From Candidatus Eiseniibacteriota bacterium (GTDB lineage: Bacteria; Eisenbacteria; RBG-16-71-46; CAIMUX01), in assembly GCA_016712505.1 (NCBI GenBank), contig JADJQY010000013.1, forward strand, positions 186,001 through 250,000: DNA of 64,000 nucleotides. Reading direction: 5' to 3'. Position 1 is the stretch's first letter. Every line of letters starts with the position of its first letter. The translations under genes and the position numbers were made by a program. The notes under the pieces are model-generated. The model saw only the letters and a program-made list of their open reading frames with translations, searched no databases and was not told the origin of the DNA. This document shows positions 1-8,644 of this stretch, piece by piece.

Positions 1-611
1 TCGACGCCGATCACCCGCTGCTGTCGCACCGCAAGGCCTAGCCCGTGGAGCGGTATCCACTCGCCGCCCAGTCGTTCGAACCCGGCGCGGAGCGCGGTGT
101 GGAGGGTCTGCGGATTGACATACCCTTCGTCCTCGAGGAGCACTGCTCCAGCCGCGATCGGACCGAGCCGGGGCTCGTCCGCCGCCAGATCGGTCGGATC
201 GAGATAGCGGGCGCGCGCTCCGATATCGGCGAACCGTTCGGCCGTCGACTGGAGTCGCGCCCCGTCGGTTTCGACCACCGAGGGAAGGAGCGTGCCGGGA
301 AAGGCCAGTTCGATCCGGACGCCGGAGATTTCTTCCAGTCGGGCGACGTAGGCCGGGTAGCTCACCCGCCCCTGCTTCATCAGTTCCTGCAGGAACGGCG
401 TTTCGATCGACTCCGCGTAGGGGGAGAGCATTCCGGCCGCGGCGAGGGTGGCGCTCCGCTCGGGGGCCTGGTCGAAGAGCGTGACCGAGATCCCGCGGGA
501 CAGTGCCTCGCAGGCGGTCGACAGCCCGAGGATGCCGCCGCCGATGATCAGCAGATCGGAGGAGATGGGCCCTGGAATGACGGAGGATCCGGCGGATGTA
601 GGCGACATCAT
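1..611 (-). CDS. FAD-dependent glycine oxidase-like protein (ThiO type), 3' part cut by window edge
   Basis: The gene reads leftwards from ATG 611 and runs off the window, so only the N-terminal ~203 residues are visible. Residues 20-30 hold a hydrophobic beta strand followed by GGGILG, the dinucleotide-binding GxGxxG motif of FAD oxidoreductases. An AAAGML(S)P segment near residue 60 is typical of the D-amino-acid oxidase/glycine oxidase family, where it contacts the flavin. A second ATG lies directly behind the first. Family knowledge: ThiO oxidises glycine to iminoglycine for the thiazole of thiamine. No other thiamine gene is visible, so a more general amine/D-amino-acid oxidase cannot be excluded. 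Confidence 0.7.
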   Translation of the reverse strand, partial: MMSPTSAGSSVIPGPISSDLLIIGGGILGLSTACEALSRGISVTLFDQAPERSATLAAAGMLSPYAESIETPFLQELMKQGRVSYPAYVARLEEISGVRIELAFPGTLLPSVVETDGARLQSTAERFADIGARARYLDPTDLAADEPRLGPIAAGAVLLEDEGYVNPQTLHTALRAGFERLGGEWIPLHGLGLAVRQQRVIGV

Positions 612-903
612 GACCTCGCGGATGGCGCGCGGAGTGGAGTTTCAACGCTCCGGCCGGACACTAGGCACCGCCCTGCCCGATGTCAACCGACGGGGGGACC
701 CCGGCGCGCGGCTTCCTGCTCCCCGATCGCCTCAGGCCGCAACAGGGACTGCTTGCACCGCGCGACGGGCTCGGGTACACCCTTCACCCCAGCGATCAGG
801 ACCGGAGGCCGACCCGCGAGGCGGCGGCCGTTCCCCGTCAAGATCACGCCCCGAGTGGCCGAACGAGTTGAACAACAATGGTCAGGAAGCCGAGCATCGC
901 TGC

Positions 904-3774
904 ATGAACCACCCGGGTCAGCCCGAAACCCCTGGATCCGCCGCGCCCCGCCGTCCGCGGACCGATCCCGAGCGCCTGCGGCTGCAGGAAGACTCTCTCC
1001 GCCAGCGCAACTGGAAGCGCTGGGGGCCGTACCTCTCCGAGCGACAGTGGGGAACGGTCCGCGAGGACTACTCGGCCGACGGTACCTGTTGGGACTACTT
1101 CCCGCACGACCATGCCCGGTCCCGCGTCTACCGCTGGGGTGAGGACGGCCTGCTGGGAATCTGCGATCGCGAAGGGCGGCTCTGCTTCGGGCTGGGGCTC
1201 TGGAACGGCAAGGACCCGATCCTGAAGGAGCGGCTCTTCGGTCTCACCGGGCCCGAGGGGAACCACGGCGAGGACGTCAAGGAAGTCTACTTCTACCTCG
1301 ACTCGACCCCGACCCACTCCTACATGAAGGGGCTCTACAAGTACCCACACGGCGAGTACCCCTACGCCCGGTTGGTGGCCGAGAACCGGAAGCGCCGGAA
1401 GGATGAACCGGAGTTCGAGCTGGTCGACACCGGGCTCTTCGACGACAACCGCTACTTCGACGTGCAGGTTGAGTACGCGAAGGGAACGCCGGACGATGTG
1501 CTGATCCGGATCACGGTCATGAACCGTTCGACCGAGGCGGCGACCCTCCATCTCCTGCCCACACTCTGGTTCCGCAATACCTGGGCCTGGGGTCGGACGG
1601 GCGAGGACTACTGGTCCCGACCCGAGATGGAACGGGCGGGAGCGCTTTCGGTGCTGGCCACCCACCCGAGTCTCGGTCGTTTCCGCCTCAGCGCGGAGCC
1701 GGCGCCTCCCGCCCCGACCGCGGTCCCCGCCGCGGCGTTGCCGGTGGGGAGAGACGCCGCGCTGGTCACCGATTCCGGCCTGAGGGCGATCCGCCGGTCG
1801 CCCGCCGGAACCGTTCCGCTGGTGCTCTTCACCGAGAACGAGACCAACTACCCCCGCATCTTTGGCGTCGAAGGGGAACACCCCTACGTGAAGGATGCCT
1901 TCCACCGGTACGTGATCGACCGCGAGACCGAGGCGATCAACCCGGCAGAAACGGGGACGAAGTCGGCCTTCCACTACATCCTGGTCGTTCCCCCGGGCGG
2001 CAAGCGCACGGTCCGGCTGCGGCTCACCTCCGAGGACGAGGCCAAGGACGATCCGTTCGAGGAGTTCGAGAGCGTCTTCGCGGAGCGGATGCGGGAGGCG
2101 GATCAGTTCTACGCGCTGGTGGTGCCGCCGGAGCTGCCGCTGGAGGCGCGACGCGTGCTCCGGCAAGCCTACGCCGGCCTCCTCTGGAGCAAGCAGTTCT
2201 ACTATTACGCGGTGAAGGACTGGTTGGAGGGGGATCCGTCACAGCCGCCCCCGCCACCCGGACGGAGCACAGGGCGTAACCGCGACTGGGCCCATGTCCA
2301 CGCGCGGGACGTGATCTCCATGCCGGACAAATGGGAGTACCCGTGGTTCGCCGCGTGGGACCTCGCCTTCCACATGATTCCCCTGGCCGAGATCGATCCA
2401 GCCTTCGCCAAGGAGCAGCTCGTCCTGCTCCTGCGCGAGTGGTACATGCATCCCAACGGCCAGATGCCGGCCTACGAGTTTGCCTTCTCCGACGTGAACC
2501 CACCCGTGCACGCCTGGGCCTGCTGGCGCGTCTACAAGATGACCGGCCCGCGCGGCGGACGCGACCGCACGTTCCTGACCCGCGTCTTCCAGAAGCTCCT
2601 GATCAACTTCACCTGGTGGGTGAATCGCAAGGATGTCGAGGGGAAGCACATCTTCAGCGGCGGCTTTCTCGGACTCGACAACATCGGCGTCTTCGACCGG
2701 TCGCGGCCGCTGCCGACCGGCGGTCACCTCGAGCAGGCCGACGGCACCGCGTGGGTGGCATTCTATTGCGCCACCTTGCTCGCCATGGCGCTCGAGCTGG
2801 CCCACGACAATCCGGCCTACGAGGATATCGCTTCGAAGTTCTTCGAGCACTTCGTGGCGATCGCCGATGCGGTCAACTCGGTCGGCGGTACCGGACTCTG
2901 GGATGAGGAAGACGGCTTCTATTACGACCAGCTCCACGTCGACGGCAAGACGATCCCGCTGCGCGTCCGCTCGATGGTGGGGTTGATCCCGCTCTGCGCC
3001 GGCGAGGTGCTGAACGAAGGGTGGATCCAGAGCCTCCCCGGGTTCCGCCGCCGGCTGAACTGGTTCCTGGAGAACCGGCCCGAGCTGGCGCGTCACAGTC
3101 CCTGTCGCGAGACCGGCGACGCCGACTCCCACCGCCTCAGGCTGCTGGCCATTCCCTCGCGGGAGCAGTTGGTGCGCGTTCTCGGCTACATGCTCGACGA
3201 GAAGGAGTTCCTCTCGCCCTACGGCGTACGTTCCCTCTCGCGCGTCCACCGCGATCAGCCGTTCGTCTTCCACGCCGAAGGGCGGGAGTACCGGGTGGAG
3301 TACCAGCCGGGGGAGTCGAACACCGGGTTGTTCGGGGGAAACTCGAACTGGCGCGGGCCGATCTGGCTGCCGCTAAACTACCTGTTGATCGAGGCGTTGG
3401 AACGCTATCACCGCTTCTATGACGACTCGCTCAAGGTCGAGTGTCCGGTCGGCTCCGGTCGGATGCTCAATCTCTCCGAGGTAGCGCGAGAGATTTCGAA
3501 CCGAGTGGCGCGTCTCTTTCTCCCGGACAAGCGGGGGCAGCGTCCCTGTCACGGCAAGGATGCGCGCTTCTCGACCGATCCCCACTGGCGCGACCTCGTG
3601 CTCTTCCACGAGTACTTCCACGGCGATACCGGCCGCGGACTCGGCGCCTCACACCAGACAGGCTGGACCGCCCTCTCGATCCGCTGCCTCGAAGATCTCT
3701 TCCTGGCGCGGGGGATCAACCGTCCCCACGAGGCGAGCGAGGTGACCTCGGCGCGGTTGCGCAAGGACGAGTAG
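904..3774 (+). CDS. Large cytosolic glucosidase (GH63 / MGH1-like)
   Basis: A 956-residue protein with no signal peptide. The open frame extends upstream to about 448, but similarity to the family begins around residue 15 (RLRLQEDS..NWKRWGPYLSERQWGTVREDYS) and ATG 904 gives the usual N-terminus. The first ~420 residues form a beta-rich N-domain. The remainder looks like an (alpha/alpha)6 barrel with the conserved stretches KWEYPWFAAWD, NWRGPIWLPLNYL and the terminal GLGASHQTGWTAL. Family members hydrolyse alpha-glucosidic bonds, for example of glucosylglycerate-type solutes or oligosaccharides; the substrate here is not determinable. It stands alone and is followed by a GC-rich hairpin. Confidence 0.85.
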   Translation: MNHPGQPETPGSAAPRRPRTDPERLRLQEDSLRQRNWKRWGPYLSERQWGTVREDYSADGTCWDYFPHDHARSRVYRWGEDGLLGICDREGRLCFGLGLWNGKDPILKERLFGLTGPEGNHGEDVKEVYFYLDSTPTHSYMKGLYKYPHGEYPYARLVAENRKRRKDEPEFELVDTGLFDDNRYFDVQVEYAKGTPDDVLIRITVMNRSTEAATLHLLPTLWFRNTWAWGRTGEDYWSRPEMERAGALSVLATHPSLGRFRLSAEPAPPAPTAVPAAALPVGRDAALVTDSGLRAIRRSPAGTVPLVLFTENETNYPRIFGVEGEHPYVKDAFHRYVIDRETEAINPAETGTKSAFHYILVVPPGGKRTVRLRLTSEDEAKDDPFEEFESVFAERMREADQFYALVVPPELPLEARRVLRQAYAGLLWSKQFYYYAVKDWLEGDPSQPPPPPGRSTGRNRDWAHVHARDVISMPDKWEYPWFAAWDLAFHMIPLAEIDPAFAKEQLVLLLREWYMHPNGQMPAYEFAFSDVNPPVHAWACWRVYKMTGPRGGRDRTFLTRVFQKLLINFTWWVNRKDVEGKHIFSGGFLGLDNIGVFDRSRPLPTGGHLEQADGTAWVAFYCATLLAMALELAHDNPAYEDIASKFFEHFVAIADAVNSVGGTGLWDEEDGFYYDQLHVDGKTIPLRVRSMVGLIPLCAGEVLNEGWIQSLPGFRRRLNWFLENRPELARHSPCRETGDADSHRLRLLAIPSREQLVRVLGYMLDEKEFLSPYGVRSLSRVHRDQPFVFHAEGREYRVEYQPGESNTGLFGGNSNWRGPIWLPLNYLLIEALERYHRFYDDSLKVECPVGSGRMLNLSEVAREISNRVARLFLPDKRGQRPCHGKDARFSTDPHWRDLVLFHEYFHGDTGRGLGASHQTGWTALSIRCLEDLFLARGINRPHEASEVTSARLRKDE

Positions 3775-3806
3775 CCAGAACGATCCGGTGGTGGCGAGAA
3801 AACGGC

Positions 3807-3839
3807 GGACGGCCCGGGGAGGGGAGCCCCAGGCCGTCC
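3807..3839 (+). terminator. Hairpin after the glucosidase gene
   Basis: Inverted arms GGACGGCC / GGCCGTCC with a further GC-rich inner pairing (GGGG/CCCC), followed by ATGTTTTG. It starts 33 bases after the stop and lies between two convergent genes, so it could serve both. Confidence 0.6.
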
Positions 3840-3903
3840 ATGTTTTGCCAAGTTCCGGGTCGATCAGGATTTGATCGACCCTCGGTCGCGGCCTATCGGC
3901 GCC

Positions 3904-4332
3904 CTAGCGCTTGGCGAGCAGGTCGCGGATCTCGGTCAGAAGCTTCACGTCCGCCGGTGGCTCGGCCGGAGCGGCCGGAGCCGCCGCCTCCTTCTTCTTC
4001 GCCGCGTTCATTCCCTTGACCAGCATGAACATCGCGAAGGCAACGATGAGGAAGTTGATAATCGTGTTCAGGAAGACACCCGCACCCACCGCCACGGCAC
4101 CCGCTTCCTTGGCCCCCTTGAGCGATGCGTAGGGACCCGGGGTCGCCCCTTCCTTCAGAACCAGGAACAGGTTGGAGAAGTCCACCCCGCCCATGGCGAG
4201 ACCGATCGGAGGCATGAGCACATCCGCGACCAGCGAGTTGATGATCCCGCCGAACGCGCCTCCCAGGATGATTCCGATGGCCATGTCGAGCACGTTGCCC
4301 TTCATGGCGAATTCCTTGAACTCCTTGAGCAT
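3904..4332 (-). CDS. mscL: Large-conductance mechanosensitive channel
   Basis: A 142-residue protein matching MscL throughout: N-terminal amphipathic helix (MLKEFKEFAMKGNVLDMA), TM1 with the gate-lining GIILGGAFGGIINSLV and VLMPPIG, an extracellular loop, TM2 (NTIINFLIVAFAMFMLVK), and a C-terminal helical bundle ending in the family pattern LLTEIRDLLAKR after an Ala/Pro-rich linker. It forms a homopentameric inner-membrane channel that opens under membrane tension to release osmolytes. An AGGTGG-like Shine-Dalgarno precedes ATG 4332. It is monocistronic and divergent from the next gene. Confidence 0.95.
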   Translation of the reverse strand: MLKEFKEFAMKGNVLDMAIGIILGGAFGGIINSLVADVLMPPIGLAMGGVDFSNLFLVLKEGATPGPYASLKGAKEAGAVAVGAGVFLNTIINFLIVAFAMFMLVKGMNAAKKKEAAAPAAPAEPPADVKLLTEIRDLLAKR

Positions 4333-4417
4333 GCCACCTCCCCTTTGGATCCTCGGGTCTCTTGGTTCCGCGTTCGTCGCCGCGCTTCGCGGTCACTCCG
4401 GAGTGGAGGTTCGGCGC

Positions 4418-4446
4418 TTGCTCGAACGTGTTGCGTCGCGTATACA
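4418..4446 (+). promoter_or_regulatory. Possible sigma-70-type promoter
   Basis: TTGCTC (4418-4423), 17-base spacer, TATACA (4441-4446), 91 bases upstream of ATG 4537. The spacing is ideal; the -35 matches at only three positions. Confidence 0.4.
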
Positions 4447-4536
4447 CTCCGCGCTTCGACCGGTCAACGTCGAAGCCACTATCGCTGTGACCCCCTGATC
4501 GCGGCGGAAACCACAACCCGGACGGGGAGAATCCTC

Positions 4537-5460
4537 ATGAGCCTGAGTCGAGCCATTATTCTCGCAGCGTTCTCGACGCTTGCGATCACCCACACGGCTA
4601 ATGCCGAAGATCCGCCACCGCCGCCCAGCGATCACTGGAACGTCCTCTCGGACATCAAGTACACCATCACGCAGAGCGCCTACAGCGACAACTGGACCGG
4701 CGGCGAGGCGGGCTCGATCTCCTGGACCCTGGGCTGGAACACGCTCTCCGAGCGGATGCTCTCGCCCAAGTTCGTCAGCCGCAACACGGCGAAGCTGGCC
4801 TTCGGGCAGACCCATACGCAGAACAAGGAGACGAAGGACTGGGCCTCTCCCGCCAAGTCGACCGACCTGATCGACATCGAATCGCTCGGCCGCTTCCCGC
4901 TGGGCAAGTTCGTCGATCCCTTCGTCGCCCTCAGGCTCGAGAGCCAGTTCGTCGACGCCAGTGACCCGAGCAAGACCCGAATCGTGAATCCGATGCTGCT
5001 CACCGAATCGGCGGGTGTCGCGCGGGTGATCGAGCACGCCGAGGATCGCGACTGGACCGTCCGTCTCGGGGCGGCGGCGCGCCAACGGATCGATCGGGAC
5101 GTTCCGATCGAGATCGTCTCCGGTGAGGTGACGAAGCGCGAGACCGAGACCACGAACGACTTCGGCTTGACCTTCGTCTCCGATCGGTATCGCCCCTTGA
5201 GCAAAACGATCAAGTGGGAGAACAAGCTGACCGTCTTCCAGGCGCTCGTTTCCTCGGCCAAGGACGATCTCGAAGGAACCGATCGGGCCGACGATTGGAA
5301 AGCGACCGACTTCAACCTGGAGAACACCTTCACCGCAGACATCGCGAAGTTCCTCGTGGTCAGCCTCTACAACCAGCTGCTCTACGACAAGGAGATCGAC
5401 AAGGGGGGCCGCTTCAAGAGCACGCTCGGCGCCGGCCTCACCTACAAGCTCGCGGGCTAA
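4537..5460 (+). CDS. Secreted/outer-membrane DUF3078-like protein
   Basis: A 307-residue protein with a signal peptide (residues 1-22, ending ANA), then a Pro-rich stretch and a beta-rich body with repeated amphipathic strands (SDNWTGGEAGSISWTLGWN, aromatic strand ends, terminal GAGLTYKLAG). The SxxWxGG.. start and NxLxxKF-type strands resemble DUF3078, which is predicted to form an outer-membrane barrel; its function is unknown. ATG 4537 was chosen because the signal peptide begins there. A strong hairpin follows. The assignment to DUF3078 is by eye and moderately certain. Confidence 0.6.
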   Translation: MSLSRAIILAAFSTLAITHTANAEDPPPPPSDHWNVLSDIKYTITQSAYSDNWTGGEAGSISWTLGWNTLSERMLSPKFVSRNTAKLAFGQTHTQNKETKDWASPAKSTDLIDIESLGRFPLGKFVDPFVALRLESQFVDASDPSKTRIVNPMLLTESAGVARVIEHAEDRDWTVRLGAAARQRIDRDVPIEIVSGEVTKRETETTNDFGLTFVSDRYRPLSKTIKWENKLTVFQALVSSAKDDLEGTDRADDWKATDFNLENTFTADIAKFLVVSLYNQLLYDKEIDKGGRFKSTLGAGLTYKLAG

Positions 5461-5535
5461 CCGCGGCGCGCGGGGCGCGCGCCGCTGCCTGTGCCCGGGT
5501 CGGGCGGCGAGGCCGGAGTGCACCCAGCAAGACGA

Positions 5536-5584
5536 AGCCCCTCGAGGACCCGGGCCGCTCCCGCGCTCGGTCCCTCGAGGGGCT
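5536..5584. terminator. Bidirectional terminator-like hairpin
   Basis: Perfect 12-base arms (AGCCCCTCGAGG / CCTCGAGGGGCT, 5536-5547 and 5573-5584) around a GC-rich loop. It lies between the convergent genes ending at 5460 and 5612. Confidence 0.7.
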
Positions 5585-5611
5585 CATTGCTCCTCGGGCT
5601 CTCCCTGTGGT

Positions 5612-6511
5612 TCAACGCCGATCGAGGCGGAGCAACTTCACCTGATCGAACCGATCTCCCACCTGGAGGCGTGCGAAATAGACTCCGCTCGCGATCGGTA
5701 TGCCGTCGCTTCCCGAGCCATTCCACACGAACTCGCCGACCGCGCGTCGATCGAGGAACGTGGCCACCCGTCGCCCCTGCGCATCGAAGATCCCCAGTTC
5801 GGCCGAGGGTGCACCCGGCGCCACGAAGCGCAGCCGAACCTCGTTGGCGGACGGATTGGGCCATGGTTCCAGCAGCCGCGGCCCGCCTCGCTCCGAGCTC
5901 CACTCCTCCGCGCCGGCCGGACTGCAGGTTTCCTCCACGATCAGAGTGACGTGGTGGAGGCTGTCGCTCGGGATGGTGTAGTCGGCAATCGGATTCGGGG
6001 GCAGGTCGGAGAGGTGGATGCCGATCATCCCCACCGCGCGCGCCCCCTGGGTGGGGTTGGTCACGCTGTTGCCGATCTCGCTCAGTGTCTCCCCCACGAA
6101 CGCGGTCGAGGTGATCGGTGGACGGGGCTCCGCCAGCGTTTGGTGGGCGAAGGTGTAGATTGCCGGGTTGGGCTTCGGCGCCGGGGCCTGCGAGGAGAGG
6201 ATCACCACCTCGAACTCATCGAGAAACTCAGGTTGCGCCAGGATGGCGCGCAGGTCGTCCAGGTCCCACCCGGCCGGGACATTCGTGATGATGCCGAGGC
6301 GCACCCCTAGCCCCTGAAGCTCGGTGATCGTCTCGGCCGCGCCGCTCCGGAGCTCGAAGATCCCGCTGCCGGGGTTTTCCACCAGGGTGTTCCCCAGATC
6401 GAAGAAGGCCGCCTCGAGGCAGGGCGTGCCGGCGGGAGCCGGAGTCGGCGCGGTGGTGATCAGCGACGCGAGGCAGACGACCTTCGCCAGGGCGTTTCGG
6501 GCTCGGTGCAT
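5612..6511 (-). CDS. Secreted HAD-superfamily protein with FlgD/Por-like C-terminal domain
   Basis: A 299-residue protein. Residues 1-28 are a signal peptide (ending APAG). Residues 34-200 resemble a HAD hydrolase: motif I appears as FFDLGNTL, in which the second Asp of DxD is changed to Gly; motif II is IITN; a Lys-Pro-x-P segment (PKPNPAIY) fits motif III and FVGETLSE fits motif IV, but with Glu in place of Asp. Residues 215-299 are a FlgD-like/T9SS-type beta domain (PNPS..EVRLRF, DAQGRRV, W.G....G.PIASGVYFARL). The altered motifs suggest an enzyme with changed chemistry or a degenerate one. An exported HAD is unusual. Confidence 0.75.
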   Translation of the reverse strand: MHRARNALAKVVCLASLITTAPTPAPAGTPCLEAAFFDLGNTLVENPGSGIFELRSGAAETITELQGLGVRLGIITNVPAGWDLDDLRAILAQPEFLDEFEVVILSSQAPAPKPNPAIYTFAHQTLAEPRPPITSTAFVGETLSEIGNSVTNPTQGARAVGMIGIHLSDLPPNPIADYTIPSDSLHHVTLIVEETCSPAGAEEWSSERGGPRLLEPWPNPSANEVRLRFVAPGAPSAELGIFDAQGRRVATFLDRRAVGEFVWNGSGSDGIPIASGVYFARLQVGDRFDQVKLLRLDRR

Positions 6512-6640
6512 CGAGGACTCTCCTTGGTTTGACCCGGGCCGGCGCGTTCGGCCGTTCAGCGCGCGCCGGTCGATTCTCGCCCATCGAGCGGGCGATCGAC
6601 AATGCGGATCGCAGCAGTGGAGAGTTGCCGCGCGAATCGC

Positions 6641-6674
6641 GGTCGCCGACTCCTCCCGGGAGGAGTCGGCGACC
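6641..6674. repeat. 34-bp perfect palindrome with CTCCTCCCGGGAGGAG core
   Basis: Perfectly self-complementary over 17+17 bases. It starts 9 bases after the stop of the rhodanese-like gene, so it probably ends the sulfur operon transcript. The 16-base core recurs at 23223 and 56898 and, imperfectly, at 29885, each time with different but complementary flanks. Confidence 0.75.
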
Positions 6675-6682
6675 TGCGCGAA

Positions 6683-7378
6683 TCAGCAGCCCTCCTTCTT
6701 CTTCGGCTTGGCACCGCTGCCGGAAGTGCGAGGCGCGCCCGAGGGGAGAGTCGGGGCCGCGATGCTCGACCCGGGCGACGCCACCGGGGGAGCGAGGACG
6801 GAGGTGAAGGTGGAGGTGGAGGCGCCTTCGGTCGGGTCCGCTGCGCGCGGTGCGCCGCCGAAGTGCCGCGCAACCTCGACCGCGGCGGCGAAGTGGCGGG
6901 CCTCCTCAGCCGTGGGACTGCGGGGCGTGACCGGGAAGAGCACCTCCTCTTTCCAGCCGTCGAGGCCGTTCAGCAGAGAGTAGACCGACCGGAATCCTGA
7001 AGCACGCAAGAGCACCCAGGCCTGGGCTGCGTGGATCCCGCCGTCGGAGTAGAGGACCAGCGTCTCGTTGGGCGGAAGGCCAGCGTCGATCAGCCCGGCG
7101 ATCGGAACGTTCTCCGCTCCCGGGATGTGATACCCCGCGAACTCCGCCTGGCTCCGCAGATCGATCAAGCGGTAGTCGCTCCGGCCGGCGAGAATCCAGT
7201 CCGCGAGCTCGCGCGGACGGACGTGATCCTCGGTCGTTTGCACCAGGCGGGCGAGTTCCGCCGTGTCCAGGGTGACCCGACCGGCCGGAGGCTGCGGCAT
7301 CACGACCGCGAGCGAGCCTAGCACCAAGGCGGTGCCGGCGAGGCGTTGATGCAGGGAGAGGCGGGAGAGGCGGAACAT
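6683..7378 (-). CDS. Exported rhodanese-like protein lacking the catalytic cysteine
   Basis: A 231-residue protein. An N-terminal hydrophobic segment (~residues 10-28) suggests export or membrane anchoring. Residues ~50-150 form a rhodanese domain: LIDLRSQAEFAGYHIPGAENVPI is the classic strand-loop start. The active-site loop, normally CxxGxR(S/T), reads SDGGIHA, so the sulfur-carrying Cys is Ser. The tail is Ala/Pro/Ser-rich and ends KPKKKEGC, leaving a Cys as the last residue. It is the last gene of the psr-type operon and starts 3 bases after the preceding stop. It may bind persulfide carriers or polysulfide rather than transfer sulfur. Confidence 0.8.
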   Translation of the reverse strand: MFRLSRLSLHQRLAGTALVLGSLAVVMPQPPAGRVTLDTAELARLVQTTEDHVRPRELADWILAGRSDYRLIDLRSQAEFAGYHIPGAENVPIAGLIDAGLPPNETLVLYSDGGIHAAQAWVLLRASGFRSVYSLLNGLDGWKEEVLFPVTPRSPTAEEARHFAAAVEVARHFGGAPRAADPTEGASTSTFTSVLAPPVASPGSSIAAPTLPSGAPRTSGSGAKPKKKEGC

Positions 7379-7381
7379 CGC

Positions 7382-7984
7382 TCAGCTCCTTTCCGGATGG
7401 ATGCGCGCAAAGCGGCGTTCCAGCGCTTGCGCTCCGACGAAGCCGCCCACCGCCATCAGGACGACGAGGAAGACCACGACCCCAACCGGCAGGTGAAGCG
7501 CTTCGGGCAACGAGCGGGCGCCGAGCGATCCGGCGTGGAAGAGCCCGCGCAGTGCCGGAAACGCCAGGGCAAAGCCGGCCGTGCCCAGAACGATGCCCGA
7601 CACATAGGCGGCGGCGTCGAGGCGACCGGTGGCGAGCGAGGCCACCGACGTGCCCGGGCAGTATCCGCCGACCACGAAGCCGATTCCGAGCAGGAGGCCG
7701 CCCACGACCTGCGGAACCCAGAAGGTCGGGGTGCGATAGACCAGCGCGAGATCGAGTAGCCCGGCGCGCGAGAGAAAGAAGGTCCCGAGCATGGCGGTCA
7801 CGATCGCGGTGAACATCACCTTGAAGACCGCGAGATCGTCGAGATAGAACTGCGAGACGAGCTTCTTGGCGCTGCCGAAACCGGCCCGCTCCAGGAAGAA
7901 GCCGAATCCGATTCCGAGCACGAAGGCCCAAATCAGACCGACCTCGTCCCCGAAGGCTCCGAACTTGAAGAAGGGGGCGTGCAT
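7382..7984 (-). CDS. YeeE/YedE-family membrane protein (sulfur transport), C-terminal partner
   Basis: A 200-residue polytopic protein with about five TM segments. ATG 7984 is preceded by AAGGAGAG and is preferred over an upstream ATG. It carries the family motif GGYCPGTSVAS, whose Cys is thought to guide thiosulfate/sulfur species, and GFFLERAGFGSAKKLV near the N-terminus. YeeE/YedE (DUF395) proteins occur as single long proteins or as two half-size partners; here two halves are adjacent. Position between the molybdoenzyme and the rhodanese-like gene suggests transport of a sulfur compound across the inner membrane. Confidence 0.85.
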   Translation of the reverse strand: MHAPFFKFGAFGDEVGLIWAFVLGIGFGFFLERAGFGSAKKLVSQFYLDDLAVFKVMFTAIVTAMLGTFFLSRAGLLDLALVYRTPTFWVPQVVGGLLLGIGFVVGGYCPGTSVASLATGRLDAAAYVSGIVLGTAGFALAFPALRGLFHAGSLGARSLPEALHLPVGVVVFLVVLMAVGGFVGAQALERRFARIHPERS

Positions 7985-8030
7985 GGAACTCTCCTTGGTT
8001 CGCGACCCGACGCTCTGGATGTCGCCTCGG

Positions 8031-8627
8031 CTACCGCCACTGCCAGCGGAGGAATCGGGCCACGGCGTACGCACCGCCGAAGACGCACATCATGAAGATC
8101 CAGCTTCCGAGGTTGAGCAACGACCCGCCGGTCAGCGCCTGTCCGCTGGTGCAGCCCCGACCGAGGTGCGCTCCCCAGGCCATCAAGGCGCCGCCCAACG
8201 TCGCGGCGATGAGTCGAGCCCGCACCGAGGCGCGCGGTCCACGTTCGGTGGTGGTGCGGAGCCGCCCGGCGAGCATTCCGGAGAGGAACGCGCCGACGGC
8301 CACACCGAGCACCTCGAACACCAACCAGGCCTTCAAGGGATGCGAACTCCCGTCGCCGAGGTAGCCGGCGAGGAACTCGTTCTGCTGCGCCCAGGCCGGC
8401 GCGGCTAGATGAGCCAGCCAGGCGATGAAGGCGGTGAAGGCTCCGGACGCACCAAGTCCGCGGCCCATGATGACGAACGCCGCCAGGAGTACCAGCCCGA
8501 GCCCGATTCCGGCCAGGTAGGGATCCATGTAGGGCTGAGCGACGCGCGTCGAGGCGTGAGCCTCGGCCGAGGCGTCGGAGGGGGCGACCCGCTCGGGCTG
8601 GTCAACGGAGCGAAGAGTGGTCGACAT
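8031..8627 (-). CDS. YeeE/YedE-family membrane protein (sulfur transport), N-terminal partner
   Basis: A 198-residue protein with a ~35-residue cytosolic lead and about four to five TM segments. ATG 8627 follows GAAGGAG. The motif GAHLGRGCTSGQALTG carries the conserved Cys of DUF395. It pairs with the next gene (46-base gap). Together the two would supply the two Cys sites seen in fused YeeE. Confidence 0.85.
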   Translation of the reverse strand: MSTTLRSVDQPERVAPSDASAEAHASTRVAQPYMDPYLAGIGLGLVLLAAFVIMGRGLGASGAFTAFIAWLAHLAAPAWAQQNEFLAGYLGDGSSHPLKAWLVFEVLGVAVGAFLSGMLAGRLRTTTERGPRASVRARLIAATLGGALMAWGAHLGRGCTSGQALTGGSLLNLGSWIFMMCVFGGAYAVARFLRWQWR

Positions 8628-8644
8628 CGAAATCTCCTTCCCGA

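Noticed and set aside
448..903. Extended N-terminus of the glucosidase from 448
   Set aside because: The extra 152 residues are Arg/Pro-rich, overlap the divergent flavoenzyme gene and have no family similarity. ATG 904 matches the expected start.
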